From the NCBI GenBank assembly GCA_022813625.1, contig JAKLMB010000015.1:837413-901412 (forward strand): 64,000 nt of DNA. The letters run 5' to 3'. Positions 44,816 to 56,180 of this stretch are shown here, piece by piece. Under the pieces are notes generated by a model. The model was not told the origin of the DNA, searched no databases, and was given only the letters and a program-made list of their open reading frames with translations. The position numbers and the translations under genes are program-made. Position 1 is the stretch's first letter. Each line of letters opens with the position of its first letter. This DNA comes from Aaosphaeria pasadenensis (Eukaryota > Ascomycota > Dothideomycetes > Pleosporales).

Positions 44816-46955
44816 ACGCCCTACCAACACTCCCACTCCTAGGGCGCTAGGATTCTCTCTCTCATTCTCTACCACCCGACACGACGAACCACCTTTTACC
44901 CCTACTCTTCCAAGACCCTTTGACGCAAACTCTTCTTCCATTTTGTACCATCAGACAGGCATGATAGACGTACGATAGGGAGATTGGCGCGGTCTGCTTC
45001 CTGTGTAAATTATTTATTGTGCTACTCAAAAAGGAGCGGTCTCTTTTTGAATTACGGGTGCTGCATACGACTGGAATATGTCATAGCGGCGCAATAGAAA
45101 CACATTCTCCACACTCTCGAAAACAATTATTCGGACCGGATGTTGTCTTGACTATTTGATGGTGATGACGATAGTGATGTTTTGGTGCACGTGGTAGTTG
45201 TACAAGATTTGACTGCGAGACTAACGATCATCTTTGCAAGGATCATGCCAGGATGGAATGGTATCTCCACGCTCAAGTTCCCCTGTGCTTGATGGTCGAC
45301 CTGCCGTGCTGCCAAATGATGTCGATAAGGATGATCCCGCTGGGCCTTTACATGCGGGCTCGTCTTCAATGCCAGATGGAGAAGCAATAAAAGCCCATCA
45401 TATAAATATTCCTGAACGAACTTGAACTTCTAGTGCGGAACCGCACACAAACTCAACGATCGCATGATTGATTCCCTCCTCTAGTAGAGAGCTACGCACA
45501 TTCAATAGACGAAGTGCGGGAGGGAGACATTCCTTTTTTCTATGGCTGAAGGATGTGTCTTCTCACGCGAGCTTTTACGTTCGGAGCTATGGAAACATCC
45601 CAGGTACTCTACCTCGTATGAGCAGGCAGGTAGAGCGAACATCCACAGTTCCCGGTCGCTGCCGAGGAGGATGGGGGATGGCCGCCGGCTGTTTTGCCGA
45701 GGGGCCTGCACGCACGTCGCACACGACACACTGCAGACACACAGAAGTCAGATGGTAATGTCGGTGTCTATGGAGTCGAATCATCGATCACATCCGTCCG
45801 TCCATCCCATCTGTCCATCTGCCCATCTAGCTTGCAGTGGGTAGTGCGAATTCGGTAGTAGTGTGCAAAGTGTATGTGAGTCCCCACGGCACCTCTAACC
45901 CCGAGTACGGAGTATGTACATAGTTTGATAATATTAGGGAACATAGTTATTAACATGATTGCCGAACAGGAAGACAATAAAAAAGCAAAAGACAGAAAAG
46001 TGGACTGCGGGATTGTGGGTGTCCTTTGCGGGCTGAATTACCAAATTCCGTAGTGTCATGTGCAGCAATTAGGTACCTCTAGCTCTGGGGGTGGTGATGG
46101 TAACTACGGAGCATACCAAACCGTCTGGACTGATGGATGGATGGAGTAGATACCTCTAGATGGATGGATTGGATGAATGGAAGGCTGGACAGTTAGTGGA
46201 TGGGTTTACTTGTAGTGTGAAGTAGTCTATTCACACCTTTTCTCCTTTCTTCCCATAGAGTCAATCCCATGTGAAAGCTCTCTCTTGACCTGTGATCTGC
46301 TTTGTTGCTTTACGGGGGAGCTGCTTGCTTGCCAGCTTGCTTAATGAACTTGCGCGGGAGAGACCAAGACAAAGTGTGGAGATCGAATTGCATACGTAGC
46401 AGAGAGATTGGAAGAGCAATGATAGTAATGATGAAATGGAACAATGGATTTGAGTTTCCGTCTGGTTGTAAAGATCAACCTTATTAGTTCATTCATTGAT
46501 GTTCAGTTCCAGTTCCATTTCCAGTTGCAGTCCCAGTCACTTGTCACCTCACCAAATCCGTCCTTCTTTACTCATCAATCCTCCCACACACTTGACACTT
46601 ACTCACACACACGTCTCTCTCTCCCCACGCATTTCTTGCTGTGTACTCGCATGTCTTACCTTCTCCTCCCATCTATTCTTATTTCATACACACATCATTC
46701 TCTCCCTTTGCCATTGCCAACCCTACGAGTACCATCAATATATCATATCCTCCGTCCCCGTGCTGTTGAACCAGGCGTTACCTCGGCCTCTACATTCCCT
46801 TCCCCATTAGCGTCATAGCGGGGCGGAAACCCATCTACGAACGAGCTTTGTCCACCGCCCATTCGACTCACCACTTCATACATTAACTTGCTTCATATTA
46901 CTTTGGCGGCAGTATCAGCGAACGAGGCCGTTTTGGCCTTGAGCAATTGGCCATC
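44816..46955. other. intergenic region (3' cyc1, 5' PDK)
   Basis: 2.1 kb with no supported gene. It has a GGAT/ATGG-rich stretch near 46132-46205, one TACGGAGTA motif (45906-45914) and, from about 46500, a strongly C/T-rich region that probably includes the PDK promoter and leader. Confidence 0.55.
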
Positions 46956-48684
46956 ATGTCGTGGAAACGATCAGAGAAGCTGATGGACACCATCAAGGTA
47001 CGTCATCTCCCCGATCTTTCCCAATCACTCCATCGTCGAGTCGTCCCGGGCCAATGCTAACATCTTGTTCCATAGCACTATAGCAATTTCCCTGCGACCG
47101 GTATGGCCGTCCCACATACTTCCATGCCATCTTCACATTTCTGATATTATGATACAGGTGTCTCATTACGGCAGATGGTACAGTTCGGGGAGAGACCATC
47201 CACCGGAACCCTCTTCCGCGCGTCACAGTTTCTCTCCGAAGAGCTCCCCATACGACTCGCACATCGCGTGCAAGAATTGCACGACCTCCCCGATGGCCTC
47301 AACGAGATGCCCTCCATCCAACGGGTGAGGGATTGGTATGCACAGTCATTCGAGGTACGTACGCCTAAAGGTCTGCAGCGCACCTTCCTCGTGACATCTT
47401 GCTCACCCGCACCGCCCATCACAGGAGCTCGTCACCCTTCCCCGACCGAACCTTTCGTCCGATATCAAAGACCGGCTTCTGCGGCCCGCAAAGAGCAATG
47501 GCAAGACTTCACAGATGGTCAGCAAGGCGACACAGAATCCCAGCATTGTTAAGGGCCAATACCGTTCGGCGCCGGAGCATCACGATAATGGAAATGGAAA
47601 CGGAAACGGAAACGGGAATGGCAACGGCAACGGCGGCCTCCATGGTCCTGGACGGCAGGTCAAGGGCGCAACTGCGAACAGACGATACTTTGTCGCAGCC
47701 GACGACGCGCAGGAATGGCCACCGGAGCTGGCCGCATACAACACCAAGTTCGCCGAGTCGCTAGAGAAGATCAAGAGGAGGCACGACAGCGTCGTGACGA
47801 CGGTCGCGCAGGGCATCTTGGAGTGGAAAAGGAAGAAGCAGCGCATGCAGATCGACCACAACATCCAGGCCTTCCTCGACCGGTTCTACATGTCGCGCAT
47901 CGGCATCCGCATGCTTATCGGCCAGCACATCGCCCTCACCGACCAGAAGTTGCGCTCCGACCCGAACTACGTCGGCATCATCTGCACGCGGACCAATGTT
48001 CGCGAGCTTGCGATGGAGGCCATTGAGAACGCGCGTTTCGTCTGCGAGGACCACTATGGACTCTTCGACGCGCCCAAGGTCCAGCTCGTCTGTAACCCGG
48101 ACATCAGCTTCATGTACGTCCCAGGCCATCTGTCGCACATGCTCTTTGAGACACTTAAGAACTCGCTCCGAGCCGTCGTGGAGAGACACGGACAGGACAA
48201 GGACGAGTTTCCAGTGACGAAAGTGATCGTGGCCGAGGGCAAGGAGGACATCACGATCAAGGTGTCCGACGAGGGAGGAGGAATCCCACGCTCGTCGATC
48301 CCGCTCGTCTGGACGTACATGTACACGACGGTGGACCAGACGCCCAGCCTGGATCCGGATTTCAATAAGAGCGACTTCAAGGCGCCGATGGCAGGGTTCG
48401 GGTATGGACTGCCGATATCGAGACTGTACGCAAGGTACTTTGGCGGCGACCTGAAGCTGATCAGCATGGAGGGGTGAGTTTTACTCCATTTCTTCTAATT
48501 TTTCTGCCTGTCTACACTGCACACATGCGTATTTTCATTTTCTCCCCAAGCCCTTACAACTTTCGGAGAGCGCAAGCATACACAAAGCGACCAACACAGC
48601 ATATACTGACCACCAAACAGCTACGGAACCGACGTATACCTCCATCTCAACCGGCTGAGCTCGTCCTCGGAACCCTTGCAATAG
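46956..48684 (+). CDS. mitochondrial pyruvate (or branched-chain) dehydrogenase kinase
   Basis: Five exons: 46956-46997, 47076-47100 (25 nt), 47158-47354, 47425-48473 and 48621-48684, giving 458 aa to the TAG. The protein has the PDK/BCKDK layout: helical N-domain starting VSLRQMVQFGERPS, then a C-terminal GHKL ATPase domain. H233 lies in DHNIQAFLDRFYMSRIGIRM, the N box is FETLKNSLRAVVE (N334), the G1 box is SDEGGGI (371-377) and the G2 box is GFGYGLPISRLYARYFGG (412 on). It phosphorylates the E1-alpha subunit of the mitochondrial 2-oxoacid dehydrogenase and so turns it off. A (Asn-Gly)n tract at 143-159, coded by GGAAAY/GGCAAC repeats, interrupts the N-domain. The end YLHLNRLSSSSEPLQ is the usual one, but the stop context and following frame are unusual (see 48685-48993). 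Confidence 0.93.
47587..47634 (+). repeat. coding Asn-Gly hexamer repeat in PDK
   Basis: Tandem GGAAAY/GGCAAC hexamers encode about eight Asn-Gly pairs inside the PDK gene. The tract probably forms a flexible loop and may vary in length. Confidence 0.9.
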
Positions 48685-48993
48685 CAATTACCAGTCATGA
48701 GGGACGAATGGAAGAACGCGATTCGCTCCCAAGGATTGGCGCCGGGTATTTCTACATACAGCAACAGAAACAACAACAATGAATTCATTCGCTCCAGCTC
48801 GAACAGGCGGCACGGCAACAACCTGATGGCGTTGCGGGCCATGCGGTCGAAGCTCAAGGGCAGCGGCCACGGCCACGGGCTGTCGAGCATGGAGGTCAGC
48901 GAGAGGAGGCAAGTTGGCGATGCGGAGGAGATGTTCGCCGAGAGTGGCGAGAAGCCTTGGTGGAGGAACGTCGGCATGGAGGAGGGCATGTGA
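48685..48993 (+). other. putative readthrough extension of the PDK
   Basis: The PDK frame stops at TAG (48682-48684) in the context CAA TAG CAA TTA, matching the leaky-stop consensus UAG-CAR-YYA. The same frame then stays open for 102 codons to TGA at 48991. I count 20 of 102 third positions as A/T (about 80% GC3), and only five of the last 62 or so codons are A/T-ending, so it looks like coding sequence rather than a 3' UTR. The extension is basic and Asn/Arg/Ser-rich at first, then Gly/His-rich (GHGHG), ending EKPWWRNVGMEEGM, with no peroxisomal tripeptide. Alternatives are an in-frame 51-base intron (48634-48684, GTATAC to CAATAG), which would swap the C-terminus, or a separate ORF from ATG 48697. 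Confidence 0.55.
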
Positions 48994-49886
48994 ACTCACC
49001 CTGCCTTCCTCCTTGTCACATCTCCCTAGACGGTGTGCGATACAGCTTTTCTGAATGCCGTGTCCTTTTAGGCGGGTAGGGGGAAAGACGCCGACGTGAG
49101 TGAGTGAACAAGCAAAGACTCGAACATCGCTTGTGTCGAGCAGCGTGTATTTTTTGGGGTTTCCCGTTTCGGTTTCCAAAAGCTTCTCCCCGAGAAGCAA
49201 AAGGCGATTATTGGAGTATATGGGAGGGGTTGCATCATTTTCCCTTGACGGACCGCATCGTCGTTGTTCGTCATAACCATCTACCATTTGTCAATCGTCA
49301 TTCGACGCGGGAAAAGCGTCGCCCGTCACACGAATCAGAGGAGTTGTAATACGTGTTTTACCATGTATCTATCTATCTACCCTATCTACCTACCTACCTT
49401 TGTATCACGACGGATATGGATGGGGTCGGGGTTGGGACGAGCATCTTTTCTTGTACTATGTATAAACGGGAGGCGTGGCCACTAGGGAAGAAATCAATGG
49501 TTTTGCTTTTTTTTGGAATGATGTTTTTATTGTATGGTTTCTCTCGCTTGTTTACTACGTTCCGACCTTTCGTTTTGGCAACATTTGGGTAGAGGGTCGT
49601 CAGGAGAAGGGGAGGACAATCGATATGATGCGATCAAATGATACGGATAGAACAAATATTCGAGTCCACAACGAATGCATTCACTCATTCATGTACCCAA
49701 CCGCCCGTTCTTGTTTTAGAAACCATAAGAAACCCATCACCTTTAAAAGCGAATCCAAAATCCTAAAAGAGCCATAAAGTCGTACACCGTACATTCATAT
49801 CAACGACGAAACAGTGACGGGGTATCAATAACGCCTCCTCTTCCTCCACCTCCTTGCTCTCCTCCCCGTACCCTACACTCCTAGTA
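48994..49886. other. intergenic region, convergent 3' flanks
   Basis: 0.9 kb between the PDK region (+) and the 216-aa gene (-). It contains CTAT/CTAC tetranucleotide repeats near 49367-49398. No gene seen. Confidence 0.6.
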
Positions 49887-50613
49887 TTATGTCCTCCTCT
49901 TCCCCTTCACACCGCCCCTGCCAAAGCCCCCAGGACTCGCGCCCCCGGGACTCCCCTGCGGCAGAACGGCCCTCTCTTCAACGGGCATCTCCCACTCCTC
50001 CCTCCACGCATCGACGCCCGCTCCTGGTCCAAAACGCCCTCCACCGCCGCCACTTTGTTGTTTCTGGCGTCCTGAACCCCCATCACCGTCCACCGCGGAG
50101 GAAGAAGCCAACCCGAGGAGTATGTTCTGATAGTGCCGTCTCGTCTGCGGTACGCTCTGTCCACGATTGTTAGATAAACTCCTTCCAAGGAAGGGAGAGC
50201 TCGTCTAAAGAGAGAAGAGCATAAAAACATACCTCATTCCTTGCCCCAGCGTACCACACAAGCAGCTCCGCGCTCGCCAGGATGTCTGCGGCGCGCGCGC
50301 GACTCTGCCGCGTCTCGAAGGACTCGGTGGCGGGTTGCTCCCGCGACGATGGGGATGTTGTGGTGTTGTAGGGTTTGTTGCGGGCTTGGAGGGATTGCTG
50401 GGCGTTGGTGAAGGGCGTGGTCGCTGCGGAGGCTTGTTTTGTGCGGGAGGATGGACGGGAAGGGGTGGATGGGTGGGGGGAGGAGGGTGTGGATGTTGCG
50501 GTTGAGGTTGAGGGGTTGAGGACGGTGGAGAGGAAGGGTGAGGTTTGGAGGGTTTGGCTGGTCGGTGGTGGTGGCATTGTGGTTGATAGGGTTGGGGAGT
50601 TCGGGGGCGGCAT
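49887..50613 (-). CDS. hypothetical protein, 216 aa, two exons
   Basis: Minus-strand exons 50613-50233 and 50156-49887. The 76-base intron has donor GTATGT and acceptor GGACAG, phase 0. The N-terminal 85 residues are Pro/Ser/Thr-rich and low in complexity. A compact conserved-looking segment spans the junction: SFETRQSRARAADILASAEL, then LLVWYAGARNE joined to SVPQTRRHYQNILLGL. After it comes a Gly-rich stretch with a run of Gly and a tail with DAWREEWEMPVEE. No signal peptide or membrane helix. The helix-forming core with invariant-looking Trp-Tyr resembles small fungal-specific proteins of unknown function, but I cannot name a family. The start was set at the second-frame ATG (MPPPNSPTLS), although an upstream in-frame ATG at 50841 is also possible. 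Confidence 0.7.
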
Positions 50614-51805
50614 TGTGGTGGATTGCGAGATGTGAGGGTGTAGGATATATTTGATGAGGGTATCGGAATGGAGGTTTGTTTGTTGTAGGTAGCGCGGGAA
50701 GGAAGGATTGTCAGATCTCGGGGTTCTATTATGGTGGTAGTGCGGTGATTGGTCTGATATCAGTACTCCGTAGACTGCACGAGTACGAAAAGATGACGGC
50801 TGTATGCATGGCACTTGAATGTACGAGTGTGTAGTGTTCAAGTTATGAGCGAGCGAGTAGATGAAGATGTGATGATGCTCGGTACCGTAGCGGGGTTGGT
50901 TGGTTGGAAAGCTTAACCCCGACCTGTGTCCGTGCAGTTTCTAGGACATCATCTTATTCATCGAACCGCTCTCTCAATCTGTATAAGGATGTTGGTCAAT
51001 TGAAACTATAAATGCCGGTATTTCTTGGATCTTAGTCTCTACATTTATTTTGCTAATATGTGAACCGTACGGAGTATGGATTGCGAGGAAACTTCGCATA
51101 TCATATGATGAAGGAATGACTGCTCACGCCGCAACGCTTTTACCTGTGAATGACGGTAGACGGAGAAGTGACAGCTCACTTCCGAGAGCTTCGTTTTATG
51201 GCGAAGCTGACATTGGATCATAGCTGCTATACGGAGTAGACCGTACGTAATACCGTACATCTTATACAATACATACCACATCACGCAACCACCGGCTAAG
51301 GGAAAAGATTGGCTTACGACCAAATTCATTCAATTTCGTGGTTTCCCAAAATGTGTCTCTCAACTCATGAAGAGGCAACACTCTGGCATCAACCTAAAAG
51401 TGTGGAAAATACCTGCCAAAGAGATCGCGTTCCAGCGATATACTCGGCAGAAGCCCAAACTTCCGTTGCCCGCCGTGATGCAGTCCGTTAGTTGTCGTTA
51501 TGATTCCGTGCCACCCCTCCCTTCTCTACCCTCGCAAGAGGCGTACATCCAGGCGAGTAGCTCGATCTAATGCCATGACGCCCATGATGCTCGTTAAATC
51601 TAAAACAAGAGACTATGTAAAACCCGAAACTTTTGACCGAAAAGGAAAAGATACAATGTGCAAATGATCCATACTCATTGCACCAGGAGGGTATAGGGAT
51701 AAAAGGCAATGCAGGAGGACGAGCAAGGCACATGTCATGCAGTGCTCCATTCCGCGCAAGATTGTTCATTGTCGTTGGAAATCCAGCCCAGCGTTGGTGC
51801 TCGGA
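50614..51805. other. intergenic region rich in the TACGGAGTA motif
   Basis: 1.2 kb between two minus-strand genes. It holds three exact copies of the TACGGAGTA/TACTCCGTA 9-mer in 475 bases. No gene seen. Confidence 0.6.
50764..51238. repeat. cluster of three TACGGAGTA 9-mers
   Basis: Exact copies at 50764-50772 (as TACTCCGTA), 51068-51076 and 51230-51238, upstream of the 216-aa gene and downstream of PFK-2. The motif also occurs elsewhere in the window, always between genes. Confidence 0.85.
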
Positions 51806-53293
51806 CTAGGTGCTTTCCGCCACCTCTTGATGCTTAGCACTGCTGCCTTTGCCCCTCCAGGTGCTGACAGCCGGAATGTCTGCCTTCAGCCTCTCCTCAT
51901 CTGTCCCGTAGGCCTTTGGCGTGAGCTTGATAAGAGTATGGAGGGGCACCTCCATCCACGGACTCTGATCCTGGGGAACGTTCTTGAAGTAGGCGTAGAT
52001 GCATCGCAAAATAGCCTGGTGGGTGACAATGAGGATGTTCTCACTCCTTTCCAGTTCCATGATGATGGGCTCAAGTCGAATTACCACGTCGCGGTAAGAC
52101 TCGCCACCAAGGTATCGGTAGTTGTACTTATCTTCATCACGCTGCGCGAAATCCTCTGGGTACTTCTCCTCAATCTCCCCGTAAGTTAAGCCATCGCAAA
52201 CGCCCGAGTCGAGTTCATCCAACGCTTTCCACTCAAGCTTCTCGAACGATAGGAAACGGGCGGTCTGGATTGTTCGTTTCAAGGTAGATGTCCATACTGT
52301 GAGCTTGCGGCCGTCGCCAACGGATTTCGCAACGAGTCCTGGAAGTGCATGGGCGTAAGCCTCGCCACGCTCCGACAAATTGGCGTCTCCTCCGATTTGT
52401 CCCGACAAGTTGAATTGCGATTCTCCGTGCTAGAGAAAAATGTCAGTTGCAGATAGAAAAAGAGATGTTATGCTCTTACCCTGGACAGCCAAATGGATCT
52501 TGGCTTGATGTGGAGATTCATCAAATAGTAGACAACGCGACTTTGGAGGTAATCCTGAATTCGGTTGATGATGACCTGCTTGCCCACATCGATCAACTTG
52601 ACGTATGTGAGATCTTGCTCGTCCTCGTCGACAGTCTGGTACACCTTTTCGTAATTTCGTATGCGGTTTCGGAAGTCGGCTGCTGCAACCTCGGGATCCT
52701 GCCCCACGTAATCTGGTGACGTCGTCTTCACTTCCAGGATATTGCTCATGATCAGGTCCTCATCGTCGCATTTGGATTCAACGAATAGCGTTTCGATGTT
52801 CTCTGCTGAGCAGCGCTCCTGAATCCAACGACGACGGGTTTTTGTCGAATTGGTCGCATCCAGTATGGCAATGAGGCCCCGACCCTCGGCGAACCACTGG
52901 CACATGTCGTTGACCGCGGCCTCGGCGGCTGCTTTCCGAAGGCGCTCTCCTTCTGGATTCGAGGTATCGAAAAACTCGGCGGAGGGATTCGGGGTTGCAT
53001 TGCGGCGATATTGACCCACGTTGAAGACCTTTGCGGTGATCGACAACCAGTGCAAGTAACGGACAACTAGCAGGCCGGTGAGCAGGAAAAAAATGACGCA
53101 CACGACTGAGAAACCTCTTCTTACCCTTTTGTGCGATGAGACTCTTCCCGCGGGCGGGCAAACCCACCATGACGACGCATATGCGCGTGTCTTCAGCCTG
53201 GACACCGACTCCATTAGTCTTTCTGTGCGGTTGCATCAATTCGCCCGTCGAAACTTTGCGCATGTTGGGCGCGAAAACACCATTGGAAGCCAT
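51806..53293 (-). CDS. 6-phosphofructo-2-kinase / fructose-2,6-bisphosphatase
   Basis: Minus-strand exons 53293-53125, 53066-52480 and 52429-51806, all in phase, giving 459 aa. The kinase half has the P-loop GLPARGKS (44-51) followed by VVRYLHWLSITAKVFNVGQY, ATNSTKTRRRWI and the VGQDPEVAAADFRNRI segment. The C-terminal histidine-phosphatase half begins RHGESQFNLSGQIGGD, where H253 is the residue that becomes phosphorylated. The second active-site elements are ALDELDSGVCDGLTYGEI (E324) and THQAILRCIYAYF (H389). The RHGES motif is split exactly by intron 2 (AGG|CAC). Both catalytic sites look intact, so the enzyme should make and degrade fructose-2,6-bisphosphate, the cytosolic regulator of glycolysis and gluconeogenesis. 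Its 2.9 kb upstream spacer is the longest clean intergenic interval in the right half. Confidence 0.96.
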
Positions 53294-56180
53294 TGTGATG
53301 GGTAGTAGTGAGAGAGCAAGCCCAAGGTCGTGGGCATCCAGTGGGCGATCCAATCGAGGTAACCCCAAAGGTGTTTCGTGAGATCAAGAGGGAATGCGAA
53401 TCGGAATCCTGGTAGATGTTCCTTTCCACTATGCGGCGGCCCGCGGCGGGTCTATTTCTAAAGCAATGAAGACCAGTGGTCGATAAGACAGTGTGCGTTG
53501 GAGGGGGCTCAGTACAACTGATGATTCTATAGGATGATGCTATGACAAGTGTCGTGTATGGAGTGTTGCACGGGCAGGAGGGGTGGTGTTGCAAAGCTTT
53601 GAACTCGGCTCGGCTTTCGTCAAGCGGAAGGGTGAAGCTTGGAGGTCGACAATTCCCCGCATTTAGAGCCGCTCTTTGTAGTAGATATGCCCGGGCAGGC
53701 GTGTATGACACGGGGCCTGCTGGTTCTGCTGACGCTGCTGGCCCTTTTGGCTAGGGTGTCCGATGGGGGCAATTGCAGCAGTTTGGCCTTGACCAACCGG
53801 CTAGCGTTTTGCTGGTGGCTGCTACGTTCCACTTGCCCGACCGAAAAATGCACGAATGGGCAAGACGGGTAGGGCTTCCCGATGAATGTAGAGATGCTAA
53901 ATGGTGACCATGTGCGATCCAGACAACTGCTAGCAAGCACAGATGTATGCTAACATGAGTTCCTGGAATTGGAAAGTGTTGGCAGAGTTAAATGGCTGTG
54001 AAGTGCAGTGCAGTGCAGCAGTCTTTGATGCGCCAAGGTGAGATGGTGACGGCGACTGAAAGACCTTCAGGGTGATCGTTTGGCGGCTTGCCTAGTTGGC
54101 AGGTTGTGTGTAATGGAAAAGTCCATGTCCGCCCGTGGCACGAGACGAGGAACAAACGAACGAACAACCGACGGATCGTGAGATTTGTGTGAGAGAAAAA
54201 TTGGGAGAGTGCATGACGCCACTCCACACGCACAGGACTTGCAGGCTTGCAAGTGTATCATTTGTAGCGGAGCCAGCACGCCAGACCAGCCAGACCAGCC
54301 AGACCGGAGTCAGTTGCACCTAGACCTTAAGCCGGTGGTTTCCAGATTGAAATGTGTGGACTCGCCGAATGCCGGCAGGGGCGGCGCGGTGTTGATGCAT
54401 ATTGATTTGTTTGTTGTTCGTTGAGATCAACAATAATGGATCTCGCATATGGAACGGAAGTTCCAATAATAGTGGTGGTGGATAGCCGTGGCGGTGAATT
54501 GAGAACAAATGGTAGGAAAATTGATGCGCTTGCACAAATAGATACTACTTACCGTGGAAATGGAGTAATTCCTGACTCGGGGACTCATCGTAGAGGCGAG
54601 TGCGATGCAGATAAATTTGAAGGCGGCGGACAATTATTTCTTCAATTCCCAGCAGAAATACGGATTATTGTTGACGGGGGATTGGGTTGGGACTTGGGAG
54701 GTCCGATAGCGGTTGCGACTCTACTGGGATGGTGTTGCGGTGGTGGTGGTGGTGGTGGTAGGTGTGGTGGGTGTGGGTGGGCGTGTGTTTACGACGATGG
54801 TGGGGTCGGTAGAGGGTATGTTGCCGTAGAATTCGTGAGTGGATGGAAGTCGAATTGATTTGTAGAAGTGATTGTAAGAGACGAGGAGAGGAAGTGATGA
54901 TAGAGAAGAGAAGGAAGAGGAGATGGAAGGGTCAATGGGCGTGTGGGAAGTATATGAAGAGGAAGATGATGGTGGTGATCGGAGTGAGAAAAGAGGTAGT
55001 GATGATGCTTATGGCGATGGCGATGATGGGAGGAAGAGGCTGATTGATTGATTGTATTGTATCGGGAAGCTGCCTATCAAATTATATGTTGTTTTCTTAT
55101 CGGGACGAGGGAGGGGGAAGGAACGAACGACTAATTACGGGGAACATCCATCTCTCTGTCTGTCTCTCTGCTGTCTACTTACGGGAGTGAGTATTAGTAG
55201 TGATTTGCTGGGAAGAGCAATCGGACAGTATCATTATGATTGGAATGGCGTGTCGGGTTCCATGAGCACGACAGACATACGCACAAACAGGGACAGTCAA
55301 GTCAAGTCAAGTCAACCAACTAACGGGAAGGCCGTAAACATGTCCATGGGGGCCCATTATACTGTATGTACTGTATGTCCCATCCCACCCGCTAACTTAG
55401 TCGCTGCTCCCCCACCAAATTTCTCCCGCCCAAGCTCAATAGCTGGGAGATCCAAACAACTCGACCAACGAACAAGAATCATAGTCAGACCCTCCCTTGA
55501 TCCATCGACAATCAAAAGCAACCATATCTGGTCTGTCTTCTCTGATTGATGGTTTGAAAACTTCAATACGTATCATCACCTACCTGTTGGTTGTACTGTA
55601 CTCCGTATGTACACAACAGTAATTGTATGTACAGTAACAAATAAATACTACGTGGGGCATTACCGTCCCATCATTCGCCCACTTCTGCATTGGATCATGT
55701 CCCTTGGTCTCAATCACTCTCACTCTCTGTTCCTGATCAAGCATATATACAGGACATCATTCACGACTGTCGAGTCCTTTCTTATTGGAGTTTAGAATTA
55801 TTTAAATATTGTTTGATTCCGCCACTCTGCATCTCAACCCTCTGTGTCCAGATACCTAATGTCCGATGCCAGTCTCCTCTTCCCCCCAAGCTGGTATTTT
55901 CCACAATGACCGTCACAGTCGTAAAAGTACTATGGGTATATAGCAATGCTGAACTCATTCACAACAAGCCAAACAAAAATTCATCCCCCTCCCACGGTCG
56001 TTATTGATACATAGATAGGGCTTGCTCTCCGAAGTCTTTTTCTTCCACGCCTCTCTTATCGTCAAGGTTTCTTTCGCTCGCGATCGGGTCCATGATCCGG
56101 ATTCCTTCTTTTTCTCCTATTCCTTCTCTTATTATCGGAAAATGTTGCTCCGAGATGTCTCCTCTCTAATCCTCGCTCAA
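53294..56180. other. intergenic region (5' PFK-2, 3' rxt3)
   Basis: 2.9 kb with no supported gene. It contains AGACC/CCAGC direct repeats (54283-54310), a GGT-rich tract (about 54740-54780), four GTCAA units (55296-55315) and one TACTCCGTA (55599-55607). A 145-codon plus-strand frame at 54421 is a low-complexity artefact. Confidence 0.55.

Noticed and set aside
54421..54858. 145-codon plus-strand frame between PFK-2 and rxt3
   Set aside because: Its second half is a Gly-rich translation of a GGT repeat and it matches no family. Treated as chance.
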